Positions 52,400 through 63,900 of a stretch of DNA of 64,000 nt are shown here, one piece after another (the first letter of the stretch is position 1; the number at the start of each line of letters is the position of its first letter). The notes beneath the pieces are model-generated. The model saw nothing but the letters and a program-made list of their open reading frames with translations. It was not told the origin of the DNA and ran no database searches. The stretch spans positions 868,001 to 932,000 of the forward strand of contig AP026541.1 in the NCBI GenBank assembly GCA_026075535.2, written 5' to 3'. The position numbers and the translations under genes were made by a program. The DNA comes from Tricholoma matsutake (taxonomy: Eukaryota > Basidiomycota > Agaricomycetes > Agaricales > Tricholomataceae).

Positions 52400-54500
52400 A
52401 TTTCTAGTCTTGTCCCTTCTTTGTGGGGTGGGATGAGACTAACATATTTGAGTGCAAATGACATCTATCGCCTTTGGGCCCTAGGTATTTTTTTTCCCCT
52501 CATTTCTTTCAACTAACAAATAGTTTGCATTTTTTTTTCAGGTTCTGAACATGTTGTAATGATGGCCCTCAAAACAACACACCCAATACCCAGCTGTAAC
52601 CAGCCTATGATGACAATGAGTGCCAGGGCCCTATAACAACACAGTACCTGCCCCCAGCCCTGCAAGCCACTGCTCCAGGGTGCATCACAGGTGCAAGCAA
52701 CTCACAATGACAGCAATGCACCAGTGTCAAGCAGGGATCAGCATGATGGGGGAGCATGACTGTCCAGCATGACAAACATATGACAACAGATAACAATACC
52801 AGCACTCAACCCTGACAATGAACAACCCAGCACCCAGCAACAACAATGGAGGATCAGGGTTCAATGACAAGGACAAGGAGAACATTAGTGGAGGGGCATG
52901 AGATGAACAAGCAGAGGCTCACAGTGGTGGTATCCAGTAGGACCGTGACATTGTTATCATTAATACAATACCTAGAAACAAGTAAAAAGATTAGTAGGAT
53001 AGATTATAGAAACAAGAAAAGATAACTTTACCTGGGGCCTAGGGTGTAGCATGGGTCACACTGCAGGTCAAAATCCATGCACTGTACCTGCACCTGTTCC
53101 CGCACCATACCTGTGGGTACAGGTTTCTACTGTGGTGCTTGGCTGAACACCACGGTGTACTTACACCATGGTGACACTATACACCACTCCCCAATGCTGC
53201 AGATTTCTCCATGGTTCCTCTACACTGGGCACCTCAGGTACTACCTCTTCTCCATCAAAGGAAGCCCCTGCTGCATAGCAGCAAGCTATTGCTTGCTGTC
53301 TAGCTCACAGGCTGCAGGGGACAGAGGCAGGGGTGCACCAGCTGAAGAATGACTGCAGGTGCTGCCAGCAAAATAAATGACACCCTCCCCCTTGCATAGA
53401 GGGCAAGGGGCAAGGGGTGGCCACTCATGTTCATCATCATTGTCCCTATCCTCCCCATCATCATTGTCATCATTCTCATCCCCCTCATCATTCTCTTCCC
53501 CCACATCATTGTCATCCCCCTCGTTGTTCTCATCCTCCTCATTGTTCTCATCCTCCTCATTGTTCTCATCCTCCTCGTTGTTCTCATCCTCCTCATTGTT
53601 CTCATCCTACTCATTGTTCTCATCCTCCTCATTGTTTTCATCCTCCTCATTGTTCTCATCCCCCTTGTTGTTCTCTTCCCCTCCTCATCCCCTCATCATT
53701 TCTATGCCCTCATTGCCTTTGTCATTCTTGTTACCACTTCCTGTTGTATCCACATCATTGTTCCTGTGGTCAGTCCTGGCTCTCATGTCATCATTCAGTA
53801 ATCTCCTGGTCACCATCCCCTCACTGTTGCATTGTGCCATGCACTCCGTGAGCAGTTGCTCACGATGGTGGTTCAGGGTGTTGCAGTTGGCAGGTGGAGG
53901 TGTGGGTGTATTTGTTGGGGTGGTCATATCATTGTGAGATAAAACCTGTAAATAATAAGAATAGAAATAACTTTGATGAAGAAAACAAGAAAGGAACAGA
54001 AAGAAAAAATACCTGTGGCACAAACAATGTGTATCTATGTGTCATTTGGGCCTGTGCTCATCCTTGTATCCCATCCCATCCTATCCCCATTTTCTGTTCA
54101 TTCATTCAGCATGGTGTGCCCCAAAACAATGTGTATCTACATGTTGTTGGAGCCCGTGCCTCATCCTCATCCTCCTATCCCATCTCGTTGCTTCCCATTT
54201 CCACCCCATGAGCAGTTGCTTACAGTGGTGGTTGGGGGTGCTGTGGTGCTGTGGTAGGGGTGGTGGTGGCTGTCGTCATTGTCATCATCATGGTAGTTGC
54301 ATCATTGTAAGTTAAAACCTGTAAACAATGAAAATGAAGTTAGATGAATAAAGGAAAACAAAAGAACAACTTACCTGGGGCCCAAATGATGATAAAAGTC
54401 ATTTGGGCCCATTTCATGTGTGTCGTGTCACTGGAGTAGGACCTAAAAAACTGTTAGTTGTGAAAAGAAGAAAGTAAAAATACTTACAAATGATGATTTC
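52400..54500. repeat. Palindromic exon/intron modules related to elements A and C
   Basis: Intron-like units: 52485-52541 (plus; GTATTT, CAACTAAC, TTTCAG), 53031-52972 (minus; GTAAAG, CTAAT, CTAG), about 54012-53947 and about 54375-54318 (minus; GTAAGT or GTATTT, ending in ACAG), and about 54485-54443 (minus). Adjacent exons hold TTTGGGCCCTAG, GGGCCCAAATGA...TCATTTGGGCCC (54379-54411, 12-bp stem) and CGTGAGCA around GT (53850-53867). No terminal repeats are evident, so this may be a decayed larger relative of elements A and C. I do not recognise a protein. Confidence 0.5.
53447..53690. repeat. 18-bp minisatellite
   Basis: About a dozen copies of an 18-bp unit (TCATCCTCCTCATTGTTC), with a degenerate 12-18 bp lead-in from 53430. 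On the minus strand one frame would read as acidic EENNEED-type repeats, on the plus strand as Ser/Leu/Phe repeats. Open frames here follow from the repeat and are not evidence of a gene. Confidence 0.9.
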
Positions 54501-55260
54501 ATCATTGTTTTTTGTGATGATCAATGTCTGGCATCTTCCATGGCTGGTGACTCAAATAACTGTGGATGCCCATGACACCACCAAAACAGGTATGGTATGT
54601 CACAGGTCCGGCATTTCAGCAACTGTACCCATACCCATCAAACCTGTGGGCTGTTTACCGTGGGTTTGTTTACCCATACCCATGCTACACCCTACTGGGG
54701 CCCCAACAACATCTGTCATTGTTTGGACCCTTTCATTGCATAACTGAGAGGTGGTGGTGGGGTGGGAGAGAAAAATTTGAGCATGAGTTATGTCATGGCA
54801 ATGTGGTACAAGTAAGTGTAAACATATAAACAAAACATGTAAACATGTCAAAAATGCATAAACAAATAATAAATAGTAGTATTATTATAGTACATTTATA
54901 TAATTGTTACCTTCTAAGTTAGGGACTGTGAGTTTAGTTGAAAACTGGTGTAGACCGGTTTTTGATGGTTCTAGTAAGTGTCAATGAGAACAAAAACTGA
55001 GGACCAGACCACTTCAAGAAGTGGTCAAACTGGGACCAAAAGTCCAGTTACATCAGTTAAGGTCTGGTTCAGTTCCTGGTCTTTTTTTGGTCTGTTGGAC
55101 CAGATCTTTAAGCACTAGTTATGGGGGCTTTGTTAGGCTTCGATTTGATTAGAGGCCTCACAGGCTGCTATGGATTTAGTTTTACTACACAGGGCAAAAG
55201 ACATGGGAAGAAAGTGTCTTCATGTGCATGATTCATTCTTAACTTGTACAATTTGTGTTC
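54500..55260. other. No recognisable gene; GGACCAGACC repeats
   Basis: Nothing gene-like. 54,950-55,105 is dense in GGTCTGGTCC-like strings in both orientations and ends AAGCACTAGTT, reminiscent of the subterminal repeats of TIR elements, but no matching opposite end was found. Confidence 0.35.
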
Positions 55261-55264
55261 TAAT

Positions 55265-55669
55265 CTTATCTCAGCATTGTTGGTAACTGTAATACCACAC
55301 GCTAATGTCCTCAAAAATGTGTCGTCCACACTTGTCACAAGAAAAGCAGATAAGGGCTACAATGCATATAGAGAATTCCATGAAATTGGTGAGTGACATG
55401 TGATCTCCTCTTGACTATGGCTTACCTTCTTCTCAGTCCCTGTGTATGATGGTTGGGCCACTGAGGGCTGCACTGCATTCACCTTCTCTGACAGTGATTT
55501 CAAGTGCCTCTTGACTTGGCCACTGTACAAAAAAGGACAGGTGGAAATCCCAGGGAATGTGGTGGTCTCAGTTGGATACACTGTGGGCACTTACAATGGA
55601 AAAGGTGGGTTTAATCTTTCAACAAACGTCCAATTTGCCATCGTGCTTGCTATACCTGAATGTGCCTAG
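55265..55669 (+). pseudogene. Unrecognised spliced coding fragment
   Basis: A plus-strand frame before 55388 (LLVTVIPHANVLKNVSST, then AYREFHEI) joins across a 48-nt intron (55389-55436, GTGAGT...TCAG) to VPVYDGWATEGCTAFTFSDS and FKCLLTWPLYKKGQVEIPGN. The splice keeps the frame and both sides read like real protein. A further donor (GTGGGT) may lie near 55604. No family is recognised. It could be connected with the frame at 56400-56963. Confidence 0.45.
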
Positions 55670-56399
55670 CTTTTGTCCTTCATTTATGCTGTAGTTGTAT
55701 ATGATGTTTGTGTACAGTAATCTTGTTTATTAGGCACCCATTGTCTGAGTGCATGGTTGTGTACCTGGTGCATCCACAGCCCAGACATCCTGCACAGCAA
55801 GTCCAACAATGAAACCTGCAGGCTTGGGTTGCTTAACTGACTGTGCCACATCAATTAGTATCTGTATGCCCAGAGTATTGCCTACAGGCATGGTCCATAT
55901 TCCATAGTTGAATAATGAGTCACTAACTCTGACTCATCATCTTTCAATGCTCCCAAATACCTGATGCTAGACAGGAAATGTTCAAGTTTGGAAAGAAAAT
56001 GGGGGCAACTCCTGTTGAGGTAAAACCACAATGTTCAAGTTCTTGCCCATACACCCCCCAACCAGTAAACCTATCAATTATAGCCACCTGGTTTTATCAC
56101 TTGCTGTTTTTGGTGCCCCTCTATTTGTTCCTGTTCCTGGCTTGCGATATCTGTCTGCAAAATAGTTGCACATCAGCTGAGTGCATCTAACATGCAAGTA
56201 GTCGATGTAAACACAACTGACCTGTTCCCACACCAGCTTGAAACAAAGCAGCTATGGTCTGCAGCTATTGGCCTCTGTAGGCTCCTTTCATACAGGTTGC
56301 TGTAATCCCAAAGGGCAGATTGAACTTCTGTGGTTTTTTTTGCTATGTTTGTATTACACCCCTTAACTAACTGACATATTGTAGGAATTTGTTGAGCTT

Positions 56400-56963
56400 T
56401 TGCCCACTGTGGACCCCAATGTTCTGCAAAACTACGTGGGCTGGCTTGACTTCAACAACTCTTGTTTTTCCAGTTACAACTCTAACTTTGGCCTACCACC
56501 TATAAATAAACCCCAAATATCAAACACCTCTTTGGGTGGTTTTGTGGATATCATCCATAACATATTCTGTGTGGACATTGTCCATTTTAACACTGTTCAC
56601 TTGTGGTCCTCAAGGTCATGGACTTATTTTATTTTCACTACACATTCACTGTGCTCATCCACATGTAATTTGTGGCAAACATTTACACAAACTCCCTTGT
56701 CCAACCTGCTGACACAGGCCCACCATCAATTTTACACATGGCTTTTGTATGCAGACTGTTTTGATAAAAGCAAAATTCATCAACAAGTGCACTGTGTAGC
56801 AGCACTTCTTCACCACTTCATATTTCTAAGGCACAACTTCCAGGTATACAGCAACTGTCTCAGTTGCATTGGCAACAGGGCATCTTGCCAGTACCCAAGT
56901 TGTACTACTTTCCAACCACATCAGATACATCAGGAAAATCCAATGCCGACTTATTATACTTAA
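56400..56963 (+). CDS. Unrecognised open frame, 187 aa
   Basis: Open for 187 codons, starting MPTVDPNVLQNYVGW and including PPINKPQISNTSLGGFVDII. It is rich in His, Leu, Ser and Phe, and the second half looks less protein-like than the first. The reading extends upstream of the ATG (ELLPTVDP), so this may be an internal exon. No motif or family is recognised. Confidence 0.3.
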   Translation: MPTVDPNVLQNYVGWLDFNNSCFSSYNSNFGLPPINKPQISNTSLGGFVDIIHNIFCVDIVHFNTVHLWSSRSWTYFIFTTHSLCSSTCNLWQTFTQTPLSNLLTQAHHQFYTWLLYADCFDKSKIHQQVHCVAALLHHFIFLRHNFQVYSNCLSCIGNRASCQYPSCTTFQPHQIHQENPMPTYYT

Positions 56964-57320
56964 TGCTCCTTATTCTTACTTAAAGTCAAAATTAAGCAGT
57001 ATTAAGCAAACAGCTGTTAAGGAGATCTTGCTTAGAATAAGTAGGGTCGTTTCCTGAATTAAGCAAATTTATCCTTATTCACTTCCTTAGTGCTTCCTTA
57101 TTTCGCTTATTCTAAGTATGTGCTATGACATCAAGGGATTTTTAAGGAGCAGCCTAAGGCCATTAAGCAGCAAAAAAGTAGATGTAAGCATAGTTTTAAG
57201 CGTTGAAAATCTCAGAAGGTGGTCAATAAAACTCTCATAAGCATCATTAAGGAAAGTCAGCCAGAAAAACAAGTATATTCCATCATCTAAGGAAGTACAG
57301 AAAGTGTAGTCTAAGTGAAA
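56960..57320. repeat. TTAAGCA/TAAGGA motif cluster
   Basis: Many copies of TTAAGCA, TTCTTACTTA and TAAGGAA occur in both orientations. This has the look of subterminal repeats of a DNA transposon or MITE, but I could not define termini or a target duplication. Confidence 0.35.
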
Positions 57321-57477
57321 TTTAAGATCATAAGGGAATCCATCATGCATATAAGAAATAGGGAACAAAAAGCAGCATTATATTTGAATTGGCAGGGGCC
57401 CTTGAACATTGCATTGTTGTTACCTCTAGAATAAATGATCAGTCATTAACCGGAGGCGAAGGCGAGGAAGATTACAA

Positions 57478-60077
57478 TCAATCATCTTTGCCACTAGAGG
57501 AATGATCAACGATGTTGGCATGGATTTCGTCGTCGTTGTCATCAGGGATCTCAATAACATCCTCGTCTTCAAGATTTTGGCTAATCTTCATGTACTCGGC
57601 AGAAAGTGTGATGATTTCATTGAATCGAGAGGCAGATAGGTTTTTTGCCGATTTAACGTAAGAAGAACAATGCTTACCCCATGATGCCTCATTGAACACT
57701 GTGAACTGATTGGAGACCTTCCCTGTGGCTTGATTTATTTGCTTTGGAAGTGTTGGGATTCGCCCCTTTGCCTTTTTCACCATCTCGATGGTGATTATTC
57801 CTGATGCAATGAGCTTCAACGCACGCTCAACCTGCAGCAGACATGAAGAGGTGACATCATTGTTATGGTGACACTTACCGCTGCTGTTGCAATGGCAAGA
57901 GCTCCATATGGTTGAGAATCATCAATCCCATGGATCTTCTGGGCACCCTTGACAGCGGTGAGATGAGAAGCAAAGGTTTGTAGGATGAAGGGGCCACGGA
58001 ATGCTCCCTTGAATTTCTATGAAACATATTGATAGCATCAGTGATGAATTGATTGAACAGATGTATTTACCTTGGCATCGTCACCATCAGCCTTGTGGTA
58101 GAGAAAACAGAGATGCTTGAGGTACTGTGCAGCAAATTCTTGGCGATTCTCATCAGAGTTCTTCAAGTCAGAGTTTGCATTGCAAAAGGCGAGGACAACA
58201 GCAATCACCGTTGAGCCCATGGTGCTGCGCCACGAGTCTGAAACATGTTGCATGGTCTGCAATGCAAATGAATGTTTTGAAAACTCATAAATTGAAAATG
58301 AATACATACAAGCTGATATACAGCACTTGATTGGATGATCCTGTGAGGTGCTTCACTGAAGAGCGCATCCCAGATCTTCTGCATAGCTGTGCATCCAACC
58401 TTGACATTGTGCTCAAAGGGATTGTCTTGCCAAGAGATGTGCATCATAAATGTTGGGATGAAAACACGATGCCAGACCTGGCGATTGATGGAAGATGGAA
58501 GATCTTCATTCTTGAATTTCTTGTTGGTGTCCATCACTTTGGGTTTCTTTTCAGTCATGAGTGCCTAGTTTAGATGTGAGTTACAGCAATTCATACATCA
58601 AGATAAAAATGTGCTTACCTCGCTGTTCAAGCGTCTCTTGCCTTTGACGGGAGAGGCATAGGCCGCATCGCGTTCAATGCCAGCCATTTCCTCGTGATCT
58701 GAGAGACCTCCATCATACATGTAGATAGAATCCGGATCTTGTTTGACTTTGGCAGGGTCTTGAGCACTAGTGATTGTGATAGCACTGGTAAGAACAGAGC
58801 TGGCAGCATGGGAAGAAGCACTTGTTAGTGCAGGTGCAGTGGAGCCATAGCAGTTGGTGCTCGATTTCCCCGTTTTGACTGAGTTGGCCTGACTCATAGG
58901 GCGGCTTGCGGGTTTTGCATTGGATGGGATAGACTTCGCCCAAGACTCAACCGAGTACTTCATCTTCTTTGCAGGGGGGTCGCTAAGCATCCAATAGAAC
59001 AATGTTGTGGGATTGAGAGTTAGCATGTGGAGTGTCAAGTCAAAGGAGTTGTGACGTATGTGGTTCATTCAGTGGGAGATCAATGTGGTCGTTCTGATTT
59101 GGATGCTTGACAGGGCAGTTGGTGATTGATTGATCTCCTTCAAGCTTCTCCACATCCTCTTTCTCACTCCCTTCCCCTCGTCGATTCCACTGGGGACCAT
59201 CGCCAAAATGCTTGGGTACACCCTTTGATGGATTTTTCATCTCAGTAACTGCTGCTCGTGCCTTCTCTTCCACTGCCACCTCTGCCCGCCGCTTCTCTCT
59301 CACTCCACCATTGTTGCCCACCTTGTTGAATGGCTGCAATGGCCTCACGGACACTCTCTTTCTTCTTACCCATCTTCTCCATCAATTTCTCCATGACTTT
59401 AGGCTTCTTCAATGGTGGCACTTTCAACAGCAGCAGAGCCCTCAGTCTCGGTAGCACACCCTCTCACCTTTGGCTTCCAATGCTTCAATGGCAGATTTAC
59501 TCCATCGCTATCAGTCTCCTCTTCTATCTGTCCCCACCTTGACAACATCTGTGCCTTCTTCAGCACCAGAGGCTCGCTGTCACTGTCGGAATTCTTGGTA
59601 ATGGTGGCAAGCTGTTTGGTGGCTGTCGAACTGGCGTTTCCGGCCATGCCTGGCTTTGTCACTTTGCTGGCAGCTGCTGCCAGAGTTGCTTTCATCTTCC
59701 AGGCTCCTCTTCGGTATGGGCATAACTTCTGCAGATTGAACGGAATTATCTGACTCATTATCAGACTCATTAGGTGGAATGTATGTATCCTTATTAAGGT
59801 TAGGCCCATCATCCTCACTGGTCCCAAGACCTGTCTCCAAATCAGGATGGCTGTCATGAGGCGTGGCATCAATGAGGTCCTCATTGTCTCTGGCATTACT
59901 TTCAAATGCAGTGACACGCTTGATATGGGCTTCTTGTGCCTGCTTCTTGGCCCCATTAGCTTCTTTCTTGGCATTAGCAGCTGCCTTCACCTCCACTGAG
60001 GTTTGACGTGGTGCAGGTTTGATAGCCAGGCCCAGGTGTTTGGCGGCGTTAGATGCACAAGTTACACAGGAAGACAT
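57478..60077 (-). CDS. Multi-exon gene of unknown function, probably decaying 5' part
   Basis: The 3' half is well formed. Exons ending at 58619, 58310, 58071 and 57879 are joined by four introns with GT/AG ends and 47-54 nt length: 58618-58565, 58309-58257, 58070-58017 and 57878-57832. Frame is kept at each junction. The protein reads KKMKYSVESWAKSIPSNAK, DGGLSDHEEMAGIERDAAYA, NRQVWHRVFIPTFMMHISWQ, AFRGPFILQTFASHLTAVKG, PYGALAIATAAVERALKLIA, then an acidic C-terminus ending at 57478. The 5' part (59040-60077) has a Lys/Ala-rich start (MSSCVTCASNAAKHL at 60077) and coiled-coil-like pieces, but the frame changes near 59700 and 59350, so it is broken or has introns I cannot place. Related uncharacterised proteins, often several per genome, are known to me from ectomycorrhizal basidiomycetes; function unknown. 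Confidence 0.6.
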
Positions 60078-60921
60078 GTAGCGAGAGGGTTGTAGGTTTT
60101 GTGGAGTAAACGTCAGCTGTGCAATGTGTTTGGTTGAACTTTGAACTTAGCCGATTAAAATTCTGATATTTCCACACCTGTCAATGCTTGAATTCCCATG
60201 CTCGCTTCGCATTTATAGTTCTTCTACAGTTTACACATGTCCACTCACCCTTTTCTCATACATATATCTACCTGCCTGTAGACTACCCATTTTTGGTTTT
60301 CCTCTTCTGCCTGCATCCTCACCTGTATTTCTGAACTATTCAAATTTCCAGCTCTTGTCATACTAATCTATACTCCAAGAGTCCTTGGTCATATCACCTT
60401 GCCCATTGTGTCTATTCTTGCCTCCTCTCATATTTTGACTTCCTCTCGTGGTTCAGGCCTCACCTTTGTTCTTGCATTTCTATTTTGTTGTGTCTTGGGG
60501 CCTTTTTGCCTATCTGTGAGTACAGTGTAACCATGCAGCATAGATCATGTGACCATTGTAGTAGTAGAATCAACCTTGCACACACACGTGCTTGTCTGTG
60601 CCCACACACGTGCTTGGTTTGCCAACACACTCCCTTTCCTCTCCAAGTCTCTGTGTACTGTGCATCTGGTCAGGCACAACGTGTTCAACACACTTTTTTA
60701 CCACATTGTGCTGCCTGCATCCTGCTCAAATTGTTATATCTGCTTGTGGTGTCACTACCTGTGGCTTTACCCTGCCTGTGGTCATTCCATATTCATACTC
60801 CATCAGTATTTGCACTCCTCCTTGAAACCAAATCTTACAGCTGAACCTTGCTGTGTTCCTGCATTATCTGCACACATTCCTACCAGCCTACCCTTTTACC
60901 TGCACCTCTATTGCAAGGAGA
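60078..60921. other. No recognisable gene; 5' flank of the Plavaka gene
   Basis: Pyrimidine-rich plus strand (CTGCC, CCTCTC). Overlapping frames at 60485-60980 are low-complexity Cys/His/Leu readings without motif. It probably includes the promoter side or left end of the Plavaka element; I did not find a terminal repeat. Confidence 0.4.
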
Positions 60922-63900
60922 ATGTCTTCCTCTCAAAACATGCAGAACAGTGTATATACTCCTGCAGCTCATCGCCCTAAATTCCAGTGTTTGCAGTGCA
61001 TTCATCAATTTTATAACAGAGCTGGACTCAAGAACCATGTTCATGCAAAGCATGGGTCTCAGGCAACTAGTAGTCATACATCACCTCCAGTTCCTGACCA
61101 TCCCCCATCTCCTCAACATTCAGACAGTGAAGGGGAACCTTTACATCCAGACAATGTTTCATTTGAAATTTGTGATCAAGAATTTCCTGGCCCATCACCA
61201 CCTCTTTTTCCCCCTGATGATGCACCCATGGATGTTGACTTTGAACCACCATTTCCTGATGACTATAATGAGGATGATGATTATGGCTACAACAATGGCA
61301 TTAATTTGGATGATCATGATCTCCATGGTAGTGATGGTCACAGCTCCCCTCCCATTATTCCAAGCAGTCCACAGCATGAATCCAGGTCACATGGACATCA
61401 CCAAACACCTGCAAATGATAAGTTTCTCAGGAGAGTCTATCATGATAAACTCAATGGTGAGTTTCTGATGGATTTTTTGTTATTTCAAATTTTAAATAAT
61501 TTATGTATCACATCCAGGTCAGAAATGTGATCAACATGGTGTTAATATTGTTGAGGACTCTCCTCCTTCTCCTTGTGAATCTGACCATGGGCCCAATGAC
61601 TGGACACCATATGCAGGGCAAGTTGAATTTGAACTTGCTGATTTTCTCTATCATCAAAATCAAATGTCTGCATCTGACATCAACACCTTGCTCAATCTGT
61701 GGAGTGCCTCAGCAGCTGCACATGGTGAATCAGCACCATTTCAGAACCACAAGCACTTGTATGATACTATTGATGGTACTCTTGGTGACATCCCATGGAA
61801 GAGCTTCTCTCTCTAATTCAATGGAAATCGAGAAGGTGAAGTTCCATCTTGGATGGATGCAAGCTATGATGTTTGGTTTCGTGACCCCCATCAACTTGTT
61901 CACAACATTATTTCAAATCCAGACTTTGAAAATGGATTTGATTATACTCCATATCAGGAGCATGATGCTGATGGATCTCATCGCTACCATGATTTTATGT
62001 CTGCAAATTGGTCATGGAAACAGGCAGTAAGTAATACCAATAATCTGGTATATTACTTAACATATAACTCAATATGCATTGTTTGTTAGGACTCAATTGC
62101 TGAGAATCCAGAAACTCATGGTGCTTTTTTCTGCCCAATTATACTGGGAAGTGATAAGACAACTGTTTCTGTTGCTACTGGCAATAATGAGTACTGGCCT
62201 GTTTATCTCTCTGTTGGAAACTTACATAACAATGTTTGATGTGCACACCGCAATGGCCTTGTGCTTCTTGGTTTTCTTGCAATCCCAAAAAGTCTGTTAC
62301 AATTTCAGAAAGCAGCTGTGGTATTTAAATAAAATTATTATAACTAATCATGCACATCAAAATGATGCTGAATTCCGCAAATTCTGCCGCTAGCTCTTAC
62401 ACTCCTCATTAGCCAAAATTCTTGAATCTCTCAAACCCTTCATGACTGAACCAGAGATTGTTCATTGTACTGATGGATACTTTCAGAGAGTCATTTATGG
62501 GCTTGGACCATACATAGCTGATTATCCTGAGCAAGCCCTTCTTGCCTGCATTGTTCAAGGCTGGTGCCCTAGGTAAGACTGTCTTTTGCAACAGTACATA
62601 CTCATATTTGTAATTGCATTAGATGTACTGCACCTTCTCAAGATCTTGATAGTCATCAACATATTCGTCGGTCTCGTGCCCATTCTGACATATTGGGTGA
62701 AGAATTTGAATTAGGTGTGTTATGGGATGAATATGGCATTGTTGGCGATGTTATAGTAATTTTTTCTTATGGTTAGATATTGATCATTACTTATTGCTTC
62801 ACATTTTTAGCCATTTACAAATGCTTTTCCACGAGCAGATATCCATGAGCTTCTCTCACCTGATTTACTTCACCAATTGATAAAGGGGACATTCAAGGAC
62901 CATATAGTTGCCTGGGTCACTGATTATATCAAGGGAATACATTCTGAGCATGAAGCTAATAGAATATTAGATGACATTGATCAATGGTGGGTCATCAATT
63001 CTACAGATTAGTAGTGTGCTAATATACATATAGGATTGCATTGGCACCTTCATTTGTAGGTCTCCAATGATTTCCAGAAGGTAGAGGCTTCAAGCAATGG
63101 ACTGGTGATGATTCAAAGGCACTTATGAAGGTGTGGATAAATTCATAATATGTCCCTCAGCTTATCAATTGATTTTGTCAAGGTTTACCTTCCAGCAATT
63201 GAAGGCCATGTCCCAACAGAAATGATACAGGCTATACATGCCTTCCTTGAATTCTGTTATATTGCTCGACGTGATATTCTTGACACTAAAAGTCTTGAAG
63301 AATTGGAAGATGCACTAAAGCACTATCATACTCATCGCAAAATCTTCCAAGAATGTGGTGTCCATGCTGCTGGCTTTAATCTACCTCGACAACATTCACT
63401 TCTTCATTATCTTCAACTCATTAGAGCATTTGGTGCTCCTAATGGCTTAAGTTCCTCAATAACTGAATCAAAACATATCAAAGCTGTCAAGGAACCATGG
63501 CGGCACTCCAATTGCTTCAATGCTCTTGGCCAGATGTTACTTACAAATCAATGGCTTGATAAGCTAGCAGCAGCACGGGTTGATTTTGTTCACCACAAAA
63601 TGCTTGACAGAACATCTCTTGACTGGGCATTATCTAGAATTGGTGCATAAATTTATCATCTTCAATTATATAATTGCTAATTTGTTAACATGCAGCTATA
63701 CATACCAACCCTCAACATGATTCAGAACAAGAATCAGTATTACAAGATCATGGCAGCAATACTGGCCCTGAGCTAGAAGCTACACAGCCCCTGGCTGGTA
63801 ATATATTTGCAGATAATGAAGACAATGACAGTGATGTGGTAGCTGGTCCAACAGTAGAAGCCCATGTTAACCTGGCTAAGACTGCTAGTAAGTGCATTAA

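Noticed and set aside
53377..53937. Ser/Leu/Phe-rich 186-aa protein
   Set aside because: The open frame is produced by the 18-bp minisatellite, which is open in several frames at once.
54950..55110. Complete MITE between TAGGGACTGTGAG and AAGCACTA
   Set aside because: The two ends are not inverted copies of each other and the flanks share no duplication, so only the repeat content is noted.
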